Source: Pseudomonadota bacterium (lineage in GTDB: Bacteria; Pseudomonadota; Gammaproteobacteria; Steroidobacterales; Woeseiaceae). From it: a stretch of DNA of 45,115 nt. The stretch covers positions 1-45,115 of the forward strand of contig JACZSM010000016.1 of the NCBI GenBank assembly GCA_022574185.1, written 5' to 3'. Shown here in pieces: positions 22,645 through 31,262 of the stretch; the first letter of the stretch is position 1; every line of letters starts with the position of its first letter. The notes below the pieces were generated by a model. The model was not told the origin of the DNA. It saw only the letters and a program-made list of their open reading frames with translations, and made no database searches. The position numbers and the translations under genes are program-made.

Positions 22645-24750
22645 ATGCAGCACCGCATGATCGTATACCCCACTAATCGGCCTGTCTTACTGCCACGAGC
22701 CCGCGTTGCGCTCCTGGCCATTGCCATGCTCGCTCTCGCCGCCTGCAGCAGCGGGGGCAGTAGTGGCGGTGGCAATACAGCGCCAACAGCGAATGCGGGC
22801 ACCGACCGGACCGTGGCTGAGCTGACCAATGTCAGTCTCAATGGCTCTGGCTTCGACGCTAACGGAGATACGCTGACGTATTCGTGGACACAGATCGCGG
22901 GCACTGCGGTGACGATCAATAACAACACGATGGCGCAGGCGAATTTCGACGCGTTCGACGTGCCTGCCGGCGCTCCCGAGACCTTGTCTTTTGAGCTGGT
23001 CGTCAGTGACGGCACCGCCAATGCGACCGATGTCGTCGACATTACGATTGAAGAACCTGCCGCCATGGTCGCAGTATCGGGCACGGTCGGTTACGAGTTC
23101 GTGCCGCCCAAGCCGAACTGCTGGGGACTGGATTTTGACGTCACGGTGGTCAGACCGATTCGTGGCGCAACCGTGCAGTTGCTCGACGCAGGAGGAGTCG
23201 TCATTGGCACGACCGTGTCGGATGATAACGGTGGCTATGCGTTCGCCGATGTCGATGCCAATACGATGGTGCGGCTGCGCGTCCGGGCAGAACTCAAGAA
23301 GACAACGGGCCAATCGCGGTGGGACGTTGATGTTCGCGACAACGTCGATACCAGCGGCAATCCGCCGGATCTCGATGCTCGACCACTGTATGTGCTTGAT
23401 GAGGCCACTTTTGATACGGGTTCGTTGAGTGTCGTTACGCATGACCTGACGGCCGCAACAGGCTGGGATATCGATGGAAATAGCAATAGCTACATTTCAG
23501 CGCGATCGGCTGCGCCGTTCGCGATTCTCGACAGCATCTACACGGTCATTAAATTCGTCGAGTCAGCCGATCCTGACGCGTTTTTCGCACCGTTAGACGC
23601 ATTCTGGAGCATCGACAACACGGCCACAGTCAACGGCGATATTGATCTTGGTGAATTAGGCACATCGTTTTACCGTGGCGACATCGATTCGCTGTTCCTG
23701 GTCGGCGATGCGACAGATGACACCGATGAATTCGACGATCACGTCATCGTGCACGAGTGGGGCCATTATTTCGAAGATAATTTCTCGCGTTCCGATTCGT
23801 TCGGTGGAGCGCATGGGGTTGGTGACCGCCTCGATGCGCGGCTGGCGTTCGGTGAGGGCTGGGCGACTGCGCTCTCGGGCATGGCCCTTGGCGACCTGTA
23901 TTGCGATACCGGCGTGCCCGGAACCAGCGGTGGCTTCGGTATCGGTACGGAGTCAGGGTCATACGATGCGCGCGGCTGGTACGATGAGATTTCGGTTTTA
24001 CGTTTTATCTACGACATGTGGGACGACAATGATGATGACGGCGCTGGTTCGGATACGGTTTCAATCGGCTTTGCGCCGATCTACGATGTCATGACAGGCC
24101 CGCAAGCAACGACAGCGGCATTTACAACGATTTTCTCCTTCGCGACGGAGTTGCGGGCAATATTGAACTCCGGTGACCAGGCGGGCCTCGATGCGCAGCT
24201 TGCACGCGAGGACATGACCGCTGCGGGGCTCGATATCTGGGGTACGAATGAGGCGAATCTGGCTGATGGTGCGCCTGATGTGGAGCCGATTTATACGGAC
24301 ATCACGGCCGATGGCACGGTGTTGAATATTTGTTCAAACAGCCGGTTCGACAGTGAGCGCGACGGCAACAAGCTGTCCGAGTATCGATATCTGCGCGTTA
24401 ATATAAGCAGTCCGTCGCGGTATCGAATTGTTGTTGACACGATTGACCCGCCGTCGATTCCGCCACTTGACTATGACTGCACCAGGGCGCCAGATACGGA
24501 TCCAAATATTCACCAACACAGCGATCCGGATGTTACGATCTTTGGCAATGGTGTTCGGGCGTTACCATTTTGGGAGGGACTGAGCTGCGAGCCGAACAGA
24601 GAAGAGGCGACGACAAACTTTTTGAATCCGGGCACTTACGTCCTGGACATCACTGAATTTCGATTCGCGGATCCTGACTCACCCGTTGACTTTCCGCAAC
24701 CAGATGAGACTGAAATCTGTTTTAACATCACAATGCAAGCGACGAACTAG
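22645..24750 (+). CDS. Lipoprotein metalloprotease with PKD-like domain
   Basis: A 701-residue exported protein. The signal peptide ends LALAAC, followed by a glycine/serine linker. Residues about 45-135 form a PKD/REJ-like Ig domain (APTANAGTDRTV, GDTLTYSWTQIAG, LVVSDGTANATDVVDITI). About 145-240 is a carboxypeptidase-regulatory-like domain (RGATVQLLDAGG, DDNGGYAFADV). The protease domain carries HEWGHYFE (zinc ligands H370 and H374, catalytic E371) and, 30 residues on, GEGWA with E404 as probable third ligand, the gluzincin pattern. The C-terminal beta region may be a PPC-like domain. The substrate is unknown. The start could be ATG 22645 or 22657. The next gene, a small lipoprotein, begins 23 bp after it. 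Confidence 0.8.
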   Translation: MQHRMIVYPTNRPVLLPRARVALLAIAMLALAACSSGGSSGGGNTAPTANAGTDRTVAELTNVSLNGSGFDANGDTLTYSWTQIAGTAVTINNNTMAQANFDAFDVPAGAPETLSFELVVSDGTANATDVVDITIEEPAAMVAVSGTVGYEFVPPKPNCWGLDFDVTVVRPIRGATVQLLDAGGVVIGTTVSDDNGGYAFADVDANTMVRLRVRAELKKTTGQSRWDVDVRDNVDTSGNPPDLDARPLYVLDEATFDTGSLSVVTHDLTAATGWDIDGNSNSYISARSAAPFAILDSIYTVIKFVESADPDAFFAPLDAFWSIDNTATVNGDIDLGELGTSFYRGDIDSLFLVGDATDDTDEFDDHVIVHEWGHYFEDNFSRSDSFGGAHGVGDRLDARLAFGEGWATALSGMALGDLYCDTGVPGTSGGFGIGTESGSYDARGWYDEISVLRFIYDMWDDNDDDGAGSDTVSIGFAPIYDVMTGPQATTAAFTTIFSFATELRAILNSGDQAGLDAQLAREDMTAAGLDIWGTNEANLADGAPDVEPIYTDITADGTVLNICSNSRFDSERDGNKLSEYRYLRVNISSPSRYRIVVDTIDPPSIPPLDYDCTRAPDTDPNIHQHSDPDVTIFGNGVRALPFWEGLSCEPNREEATTNFLNPGTYVLDITEFRFADPDSPVDFPQPDETEICFNITMQATN

Positions 24751-24773
24751 GCTATGAAACACGGAGAGCAAGA

Positions 24774-25364
24774 ATGAAAAGACAGACTCAAATTTCACTC
24801 ATTGTTTCATTTTTCCTGGGACTTGTTGCGTGCAGTGACGATGCTGTGACACAGCCGGCCGACAACGACGACACCAAGATCACAACGACTGCGCCGGAGG
24901 TGACATTCAAGCCCGGACCTTCTGGCAAGCACACAGTCAAACCGCGGGGTCCGGTGCAGATCAGTTATCGGATCATCGGCCAGCCGATCATCGGCCAACC
25001 GCTTGCCATTGAATTGCAATTCACCTCGGCGCTCGGCGTGCAACCCTTCAACGTCAGTTACCGCGTCAATGATGCGACGGCACTGCAACTCCCGGAGTCG
25101 CAATCGTCAACAGTCTCGATTTCGCCGAGTGCGGGTAAAGAACAGTCATTCGCCTCGCAGCAGGTCACGGTCATACCGCTTCGCGAGGGGCGTCTGTATT
25201 TAAACGTATCGGCACATGTCGAGACCGAGAACGGTTCGCTCTCAAGTGTTACGGCGATTCCTATCCAGGTTGGCGCCGCGACGCGTGCGGTGTCCGAAAA
25301 TGGTGTGGTGATGACCGACGAGAACGGCGAGCTGATTCGATCGATGCCTGCCAAAGAATATTAA
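24774..25364 (+). CDS. Small lipoprotein of unknown function
   Basis: A 196-residue lipoprotein: signal peptide MKRQTQISLIVSFFLGLVAC with Cys 20, then a low-complexity acidic linker and a single beta-rich domain (about 45-165). I do not recognise the family. A short in-frame duplication gives IIGQPIIGQP around residue 70. GGAGAG lies just before the start codon, and the gene follows the metalloprotease gene by 23 bp, so the two probably form an operon; a chaperone, inhibitor or substrate of the protease are possible roles but nothing in the sequence decides it. A REP array follows its stop. Confidence 0.75.
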   Translation: MKRQTQISLIVSFFLGLVACSDDAVTQPADNDDTKITTTAPEVTFKPGPSGKHTVKPRGPVQISYRIIGQPIIGQPLAIELQFTSALGVQPFNVSYRVNDATALQLPESQSSTVSISPSAGKEQSFASQQVTVIPLREGRLYLNVSAHVETENGSLSSVTAIPIQVGAATRAVSENGVVMTDENGELIRSMPAKEY

Positions 25365-25368
25365 TAAT

Positions 25369-25446
25369 ATCGCCCGCATGGCGGGCTCCAACAGCGGGCT
25401 TCAACAGCGGGCGGGCTCCAACAGGGCGGGCTCCAACAGGGCGATT
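25369..25446. repeat. REP array after the small lipoprotein gene
   Basis: ATCGCCCGCATGGCGGGCTC opens the array, followed by three further copies of GCGGGCTCCAACAG or a near variant, set head to tail. The CCAACAG ending is a variant of CCTACAG found elsewhere. The tandem copies suggest local expansion by slippage. Confidence 0.75.
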
Positions 25447-25471
25447 TTACCATAACGTGTTGATCATAATC

Positions 25472-25485
25472 GGGAAAATTTTCCC
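25472..25485. promoter_or_regulatory. Perfect palindrome upstream of the GGDEF-EAL gene
   Basis: GGGAAAATTTTCCC is a 14-bp uninterrupted palindrome in the AT-rich stretch about 100 bp before ATG 25588. It could be an operator for a dimeric regulator. The rest of the 223-bp gap holds the REP array and no gene. Confidence 0.35.
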
Positions 25486-25587
25486 AAAATAACTTTCAAA
25501 ATCGGCTTCACATCACAGACGCCGAACGCGTTCTGACCCTACAGTAGCAATCTGCAATCGCTCTCAACGGATTGAACGGGTCGGCCG

Positions 25588-28500
25588 ATGCACAAGGAGC
25601 TGCGCGACACAATCAAACAGACGACCGCGTCGTCTGCAAACGACAAACCCGACTTCGTCGCATTGCTCGAACTGGTCGACCAGCATTATGACAAAATGGA
25701 GGCGACTATCACGCAGTCGCTGACCACGATCACGCCGCTGGAAGCCATCTTTGACAGCGTTACCGACGCGCTGTTTACCGTCAGTGAAAACGGCTTTATC
25801 TGCAGCTGCAATAAAATTTGTTCGCATTACTTCGGGTTGACGCGCGATCAACTTATCGGCTCGAAACTCGAGCGCATCCTGCCTGCCGCCAAAGGCCAGA
25901 CGCTGGCCAGGTTCATCAAACCCTTTATTTCCAATCTTGATGACACGCAGGTCACAGTCGCAGGCGGCGAGGTCGACGCAGTTCGCGCGAACGGTGAGAC
26001 TTTTGTGGCCGAAGTCCACGCGAGTGAGCTCGAGGCAGGCGCGGGCAAGATCTATGTCATCAGTCTGCGTGACGTGACGGACCGCAAGCAAGTGGAAAAC
26101 GCACTCAAGGAAAACGAGGAGCGTTATCGCGCTCTTGTCGAATATGCGCCCGAAGCGATAGTTGTGTTCGATGTCGATGAAAATCGACTCGTTGATGTCA
26201 ATGAAAAGGCCTGTACCCTGTTCAATCTGTCACGCGCACGCTTGTTGCTGATTGGCCCCGAGCAGATCAGCCCTGATATGCAGCCCGACGGACAGCCGTC
26301 TTTCGGTGTGCGGCGCGGATATATCGACAGAGCGCTCGCCGGCGAGCACCCGACTTTCGAATGGTTGCACGTGGATTCGATGGGTCAGGAGATTCCATGT
26401 GAGGTCCGCTTCAGTCGCTTGCCATCCGGCGATCGCCGCCGAATTCGCGCGACCATCACCGATATCGGCGAACGCAAGCGCACCGAGACGATTAATCTCG
26501 CGCAGAATAAGATTCTCGAGATGATCGCAACGAGCATACCTTTTGATCGTACGTTGCGTGCCATCTGCCGCTGCGTCGAGATGATCGACGATAGTTTTCG
26601 CGCCGCGGTCATGCAACTCAATGCCACGAATAAAATGCTCAACGTCGCGCAAGCGCCGAGCTTGCCCGATGCATTCAAACTGTGCCTCGACTTTGTTGAC
26701 GTTGCCGCCGACAGCATTACCTGCGGTGCGGCCGTACATCGCAATGACGATAGCTTCGCGCTGAACATTGATAAGGACCCGGCGTGGAAGTCGCATCGGC
26801 GCGAAGCCGACAGACTTGGAATCGCCGCTGCCTGGTCGTTTCTCATTCATGGCGCGGCCGGGAAAATCATTGGCACACTCGATGTCTACATTAACGAGGC
26901 GCGAGGCCCAACCACCGAGGAACTCGACAGCTTAGGCAGCATGGCGAGGCTGGCCGGTATCGCGATCAAGCGGGAACTCGATGAGAATCAGTTGCGCACC
27001 TCCGAGAGGCGCTATCGTGGTTTGTTTCAAAACGTCGTTGACGGTGTCTATATCGCCTCGCGTGAAGGCGAGTGGATCACCGCTAACCCGGCACTTGTTG
27101 AGATGCTTGGCTACGATAGTGTCGAAGATCTGAAGGCCGCCGGTCGGACAACGTTGCTGTACGTCAACCCCATTGACCGCGAGCGCGTATTCGCGCGACT
27201 GGAGGCACAGGGGCTGGTCAAAAATTTCGAGTACCGGCTACGCCGCAAGGACGGCCGCGAGATCGTTGTACTGGAAAACTCACATGCGGTTTTCGATGAT
27301 GATGGCAACGTGGTCGCTCACGAGGGCACGATCACCGACATTACGGAGCGCAAGCACGCCGAGACGCGCATCTTCGAGGAAAAGGAACGTGCGCAGGTTA
27401 CCCTGCAATCCATTGGTGACGGCGTGATAACGACTGACGCCGACGGCCGTGTCGATTACATAAATCCCGTCGCACAGGACCTGACTGGCTGGGACATGCG
27501 CAGTGCATGCGGCAAACCGGTCAGCGAAATGATGACGATCGTCAACGCGAAAACACGAGCCGCCATCGACAACCCGGTGATGCGATGCCTCAGGGAAGGA
27601 CGCGTCATCACGCTCGATGAGAATTCGGTTCTCATCACGGCAGACGACGGCGAGATCCCTATTCAGGATTCGGTCGCACCGATTCGGGACCGCATCGGCA
27701 ATATTGTCGGTTCAGTCATGGTATTCCATGACGTCAGCAGAGAAACGCGCCTGTTTCGACAACTCAGTTACCAGGCGGCGCACGATTCGTTGACAGGTCT
27801 GATCAATCGCCAGGAGTTCGAGAATCGATTGGTGAATTCGCTTGAGAAATTGCGCGGCAATGCCGAAGAGACTCACGCGTTGCTGTATCTCGACCTTGAT
27901 CAATTCAAAGTAATCAATGACACCTTCGGCCATAGCGCGGGAGATGCTTTGCTTAAACAGCTCGCGGACGTCGTGCACGCAAAGATTCGTTCGACCGACC
28001 TGCTCGCACGGCTGGGCGGCGACGAATTCGGCATTCTGCTCGAGCGTTGCGATGAGAGAACGGCGATCGAGGTGGCTGAGGCAATCCGCAGCGCGATCGA
28101 GGCTTATCGTTTCGAGTGGAAAGATTCGTTTGCAGCGATTCGTTGTTCACTCGGTGTCGTCATGATTACCGGCGAGAGTGAAGATGTTGCAACACTCATG
28201 AGCTCGGCTGACGTTGCCTGTTATTCGGCCAAAGACATGGGCCGTAATCAGGTTCACTTGTACCGGGGCAGCGATGCTGCGCAGCGCCATGAAGAGATGA
28301 AGTGGGTCTCGCGCATCAGTAGCGCGGTTGAGGAAGATCGACTAGAGCTGTTCTTTCAGCCAATTATCGGCATTGGCAAGACCGCTGGGCAATCGCGGGG
28401 CCATTACGAAATATTGTTACGCATGCGTGACGAGAAAGGCGAACTTGTCAACCCCGATCGATTTATTCCGGCGGCTGAACGATATAATCTCATGTCGACG

Positions 28501-29085
28501 CTCGATCGCTGGGTGATTCGCGAAGCCCTGTCGACGCTCGCTGACCGCAATACAGACGGTGATGCCCGATACACGATAGCAATCAATTTGTCGGGCACAT
28601 CACTGAGTGAAGACCGATTCCTCGAAGATGTTATCAATGAGCTCAAGAAGCAGAAATTGCCGCGCGGCGCGATCTGCTTTGAGATCACAGAAACCGCAGC
28701 GATTTCAAATCTATCGCGCGTCGTGCATTTCATGAAGTCCCTGAAGCAGCTGGGCTGCAAGTTCTCGCTTGACGACTTCGGCACCGGGCTGTCGTCGTTT
28801 ACGTATCTCAAGAACCTGCCCGTCGACTATCTCAAGATCGACGGGCATTTCATTCGCAATGTCGCCGAGGACAAGGTCGATGAGAGCATGGTCAAGGCGA
28901 TCAGTGAGGTTGGTCATGCGATGGGCATCGAGACGATTGCCGAGCGCGTCGAGACCAAAGAGGTACTCGAGAAGCTCGGTGAACTGGGCATCGAGTATGC
29001 GCAGGGCTACTACATCGCCCGGCCGGCGTCCGTACAAGCCTTTGCACCCTGGGGCGACATGCAATTTGCAGATCGTAGCGCCTGA
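25588..29085 (+). CDS. PAS/GAF-GGDEF-EAL cyclic-di-GMP protein
   Basis: A 1165-residue protein without signal peptide or membrane helix. Order: PAS (about 48-160), PAS (172-290), GAF (305-455), PAS (468-595), PAS (605-720), GGDEF (731-890) and EAL (915-1150). The cyclase motif RLGGDEFGILLE is intact near residue 810. The phosphodiesterase domain has FQPIIGI, YEILLRM (EIL in place of EAL, a common active variant), ETAAISNL, DDFGTGLSSF and LKIDGHFI, so both activities are plausible and the balance should be set by the PAS/GAF inputs. The family is usually called bifunctional diguanylate cyclase/phosphodiesterase. It is the only c-di-GMP enzyme in the right segment, which also carries the c-di-GMP riboswitch. 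Confidence 0.93.
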   Translation: MHKELRDTIKQTTASSANDKPDFVALLELVDQHYDKMEATITQSLTTITPLEAIFDSVTDALFTVSENGFICSCNKICSHYFGLTRDQLIGSKLERILPAAKGQTLARFIKPFISNLDDTQVTVAGGEVDAVRANGETFVAEVHASELEAGAGKIYVISLRDVTDRKQVENALKENEERYRALVEYAPEAIVVFDVDENRLVDVNEKACTLFNLSRARLLLIGPEQISPDMQPDGQPSFGVRRGYIDRALAGEHPTFEWLHVDSMGQEIPCEVRFSRLPSGDRRRIRATITDIGERKRTETINLAQNKILEMIATSIPFDRTLRAICRCVEMIDDSFRAAVMQLNATNKMLNVAQAPSLPDAFKLCLDFVDVAADSITCGAAVHRNDDSFALNIDKDPAWKSHRREADRLGIAAAWSFLIHGAAGKIIGTLDVYINEARGPTTEELDSLGSMARLAGIAIKRELDENQLRTSERRYRGLFQNVVDGVYIASREGEWITANPALVEMLGYDSVEDLKAAGRTTLLYVNPIDRERVFARLEAQGLVKNFEYRLRRKDGREIVVLENSHAVFDDDGNVVAHEGTITDITERKHAETRIFEEKERAQVTLQSIGDGVITTDADGRVDYINPVAQDLTGWDMRSACGKPVSEMMTIVNAKTRAAIDNPVMRCLREGRVITLDENSVLITADDGEIPIQDSVAPIRDRIGNIVGSVMVFHDVSRETRLFRQLSYQAAHDSLTGLINRQEFENRLVNSLEKLRGNAEETHALLYLDLDQFKVINDTFGHSAGDALLKQLADVVHAKIRSTDLLARLGGDEFGILLERCDERTAIEVAEAIRSAIEAYRFEWKDSFAAIRCSLGVVMITGESEDVATLMSSADVACYSAKDMGRNQVHLYRGSDAAQRHEEMKWVSRISSAVEEDRLELFFQPIIGIGKTAGQSRGHYEILLRMRDEKGELVNPDRFIPAAERYNLMSTLDRWVIREALSTLADRNTDGDARYTIAINLSGTSLSEDRFLEDVINELKKQKLPRGAICFEITETAAISNLSRVVHFMKSLKQLGCKFSLDDFGTGLSSFTYLKNLPVDYLKIDGHFIRNVAEDKVDESMVKAISEVGHAMGIETIAERVETKEVLEKLGELGIEYAQGYYIARPASVQAFAPWGDMQFADRSA

Positions 29086-29145
29086 TGATGGTACGGCCGC
29101 TGATACGTTACACTGAGCGGCAAAGAATTCTAACTCCTTAGATGC

Positions 29146-29967
29146 ATGCCAGACGGCTCCAACCACAGTACGAACAACTCTGAAAGCCCTTTGCTGTGCA
29201 GCGGCGATCCGTCTCCATTCGTCGTTCTCAATCCGCTGGCGGAAGTGCCGATCCTGCTCGTCTGCGACCATGCAAGTTGCCGTATTCCGGCAGCCCTTGG
29301 TGACCTTGGGCTCGATCCATTCGCGCGACGCTGTCATTTGGCGATCGACATTGGTGCCGCTGCGCTGACCGAACATATTGCCGGCAGTCTCGGTGTGACC
29401 GCCGTTCTGGCCCAGTATTCGCGGCTCGTTGTCGATTGCAATCGAGAGTTGCTCGACCCCGGCGCCTTTCTCGAGTTTGCTGATGGCATTGTCGTGGCCG
29501 GCAATCGCAATCTCAAGCGCAGCGCCAAAGATGCCCGGGCAGAGGCGATTTACTGGCCGTATCATCACGCCATCGACGCGCAAATAGAGCGTCTGCAGGC
29601 GGTTGGGCCGCCGCCCGCGTTCATATCAGTGCACAGTTTTACGCCGGTCCTGAACGGCGAATCACGTCCATGGCAGATAGGCGTACTTTGGGATGCGGAC
29701 CGACGACTGTCCGACATCTTCATCGAGGAATTTCGCGCGGCCGGTTATGTGACCGGCGACAACGAGCCGTATTCGGGCAAGGCGCCACAGGATTTCACCA
29801 TTGACCAGCATGCCGAGGCGATTGGTTTGCCGCATGTCGGAGTTGAGATTCGCCAGGACCTGATCGATGATGTCGAGGGCGTCGACGAGATCGCAACCAT
29901 CATGCACAGGATCATCGAGTCGATACCGGAGCGAATTGGGCTGCGCGAGGCACGAATTTCAGCGTAG
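29146..29967 (+). CDS. N-formylglutamate amidohydrolase-family protein
   Basis: A 273-residue member of the FGase family (zinc hydrolases that include HutG-type N-formylglutamate deformylase). Recognised by LVCDHASCRIPAALGDLGL, the DIGAAALTEHIA stretch, YSRLVVDCNRE, AFISVHSFTPVLNG and VGVEIRQDLI. There is no histidine-utilisation gene nearby, so true N-formylglutamate hydrolysis is uncertain; many members sit, like this one, beside a GCS2-family ligase (the next gene, 38 bp downstream), which suggests work on a glutamyl- or formyl-amide compound. The two genes probably form an operon. Confidence 0.85.
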   Translation: MPDGSNHSTNNSESPLLCSGDPSPFVVLNPLAEVPILLVCDHASCRIPAALGDLGLDPFARRCHLAIDIGAAALTEHIAGSLGVTAVLAQYSRLVVDCNRELLDPGAFLEFADGIVVAGNRNLKRSAKDARAEAIYWPYHHAIDAQIERLQAVGPPPAFISVHSFTPVLNGESRPWQIGVLWDADRRLSDIFIEEFRAAGYVTGDNEPYSGKAPQDFTIDQHAEAIGLPHVGVEIRQDLIDDVEGVDEIATIMHRIIESIPERIGLREARISA

Positions 29968-30005
29968 ACGGGCGTAAGAAAAATCGGCCACCTGGGGACA
30001 GTGCG

Positions 30006-31142
30006 ATGCAAAAGCCTGAGCCGAAATTTACGATTGGCGTAGAAGAAGAATACTTGCTCGTCGATCGTGAAACGCGCGGTCTCGTTATCGATCCGCCGGA
30101 AAGCCTGATGCGAGAGTGCGAGAAACGCTGCGGCAGCCAGGTGACGTCGGAGCTATTGCGCTCGCAAATCGAAGTAGGCACCAAAGTGTGCAAAAACGTG
30201 CAGGAGGCACGCGACGATCTCGCGCGACTGCGAAAAATCATCATCGATGTCGCCAATAACCACGGCATGGCGCCGATCGCGTGTTCGACGCATCCATTCA
30301 GCAGTTGGGTGGATCAGAAGCAGACGCAGAAACTTCGCTACCAGGAGCTGACACATGAGATGCAGGCAGCCGCCAGGCGGTTGCTGATCTGTGGCATGCA
30401 TGTACACGTCGGTATCGACGACGACGAATTGCGCATCGACCTGATGAATCAGATGTCATATTTCCTGCCGCATCTGCTGGCTTTGTCGTGCTCGTCGCCA
30501 TTCTGGGATGGGCGCGACACCGGACTCAAGAGCTATCGACTTACGGTATTTGATGCTTTGCCACGCACCGGTATTCCCGAACGATTTGTGAGTTATTCCG
30601 AGTACCAGCGGCATGTGCAGATTCTCGTGGATGCCGGCCTGATTGAAGACTCCACTCGAATCTGGTGGGATCTGCGGCCGAGCGGCAGGTATCCGACGCT
30701 CGAGACGCGCGTCATGGATGTTTGTACGCGCATCGATGATGCGATTGCACTTACGGCAATGCTCGTCTGCTTACTGCGCATGCTGTATCGCCTCAGACGG
30801 GCCAATCAACGCTGGCGACTTTATACACCCATGTTGATTCGCGAGAATCGCTGGCGTGCAATGCGCTACAGTTTCGACGAAGGCCTTATCGACCTCGCCA
30901 AGGGTGTCGTCGTACCTTTCGACGTGCTGCTGGAAGAGATGCTCGACCTGATCGCCGAAGACGCAGAAGCGCTAGGTTGCACCAGGGAAGTTTCGTCTGT
31001 GCGCGATATTTTGACGCGTGGCACGAGCGCGCACCGGCAATTGCGGCGCTTTGAGCGCGAGCGGGCGGCCGGGGCCAGCGACGAAGATGCGCTGATTGCG
31101 GTTGTCGATTCGCTAATCGAAGGCACGAGAGCAGGATTGTAG
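30006..31142 (+). CDS. GCS2-family carboxylate-amine ligase (YbdK-like)
   Basis: A 378-residue member of glutamate-cysteine ligase family 2. IGVEEEYLLVD near the start is the hallmark ATP/metal-binding segment; GMHVHVGIDD and RPSGRYPTLETRVMDVC are further conserved blocks. YbdK of E. coli shows weak glutamate-cysteine ligase activity; the physiological substrate is unknown. The gene follows the FGase-family gene on the same strand. Its stop codon TAG lies in the first bases of a REP element (TTGTAGGAACCC). Confidence 0.88.
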   Translation: MQKPEPKFTIGVEEEYLLVDRETRGLVIDPPESLMRECEKRCGSQVTSELLRSQIEVGTKVCKNVQEARDDLARLRKIIIDVANNHGMAPIACSTHPFSSWVDQKQTQKLRYQELTHEMQAAARRLLICGMHVHVGIDDDELRIDLMNQMSYFLPHLLALSCSSPFWDGRDTGLKSYRLTVFDALPRTGIPERFVSYSEYQRHVQILVDAGLIEDSTRIWWDLRPSGRYPTLETRVMDVCTRIDDAIALTAMLVCLLRMLYRLRRANQRWRLYTPMLIRENRWRAMRYSFDEGLIDLAKGVVVPFDVLLEEMLDLIAEDAEALGCTREVSSVRDILTRGTSAHRQLRRFERERAAGASDEDALIAVVDSLIEGTRAGL

Positions 31143-31258
31143 GAACCCACCACGAGGGCTCCTACAGGTAAGGCCGTTATCGCCCGCATGTCTCGATCCC
31201 GCTTGACGGGAGCGGGCTCCTACAGTTACGAATCGCCCGTATGACGGGCTCCAACAGC
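31139..31258. repeat. REP/BIME cluster between the YbdK-like and DUF4397-like genes
   Basis: At least three units: TTGTAGGAACCC with GGGCTCCTACAG, then ATCGCCCGCATG ... GACGGGAGCGGGCTCCTACAG, and ATCGCCCGTATGACGGGC ending in the CCAACAG variant. It fills the whole space between two convergent genes. Confidence 0.8.
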
Positions 31259-31262
31259 GAGA

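Noticed and set aside
25369..25446. Tandem repeats that might be a CRISPR array
   Set aside because: Units are only about 14 bp, nearly contiguous and without unique spacers, and they match REP units elsewhere; no cas gene is present.
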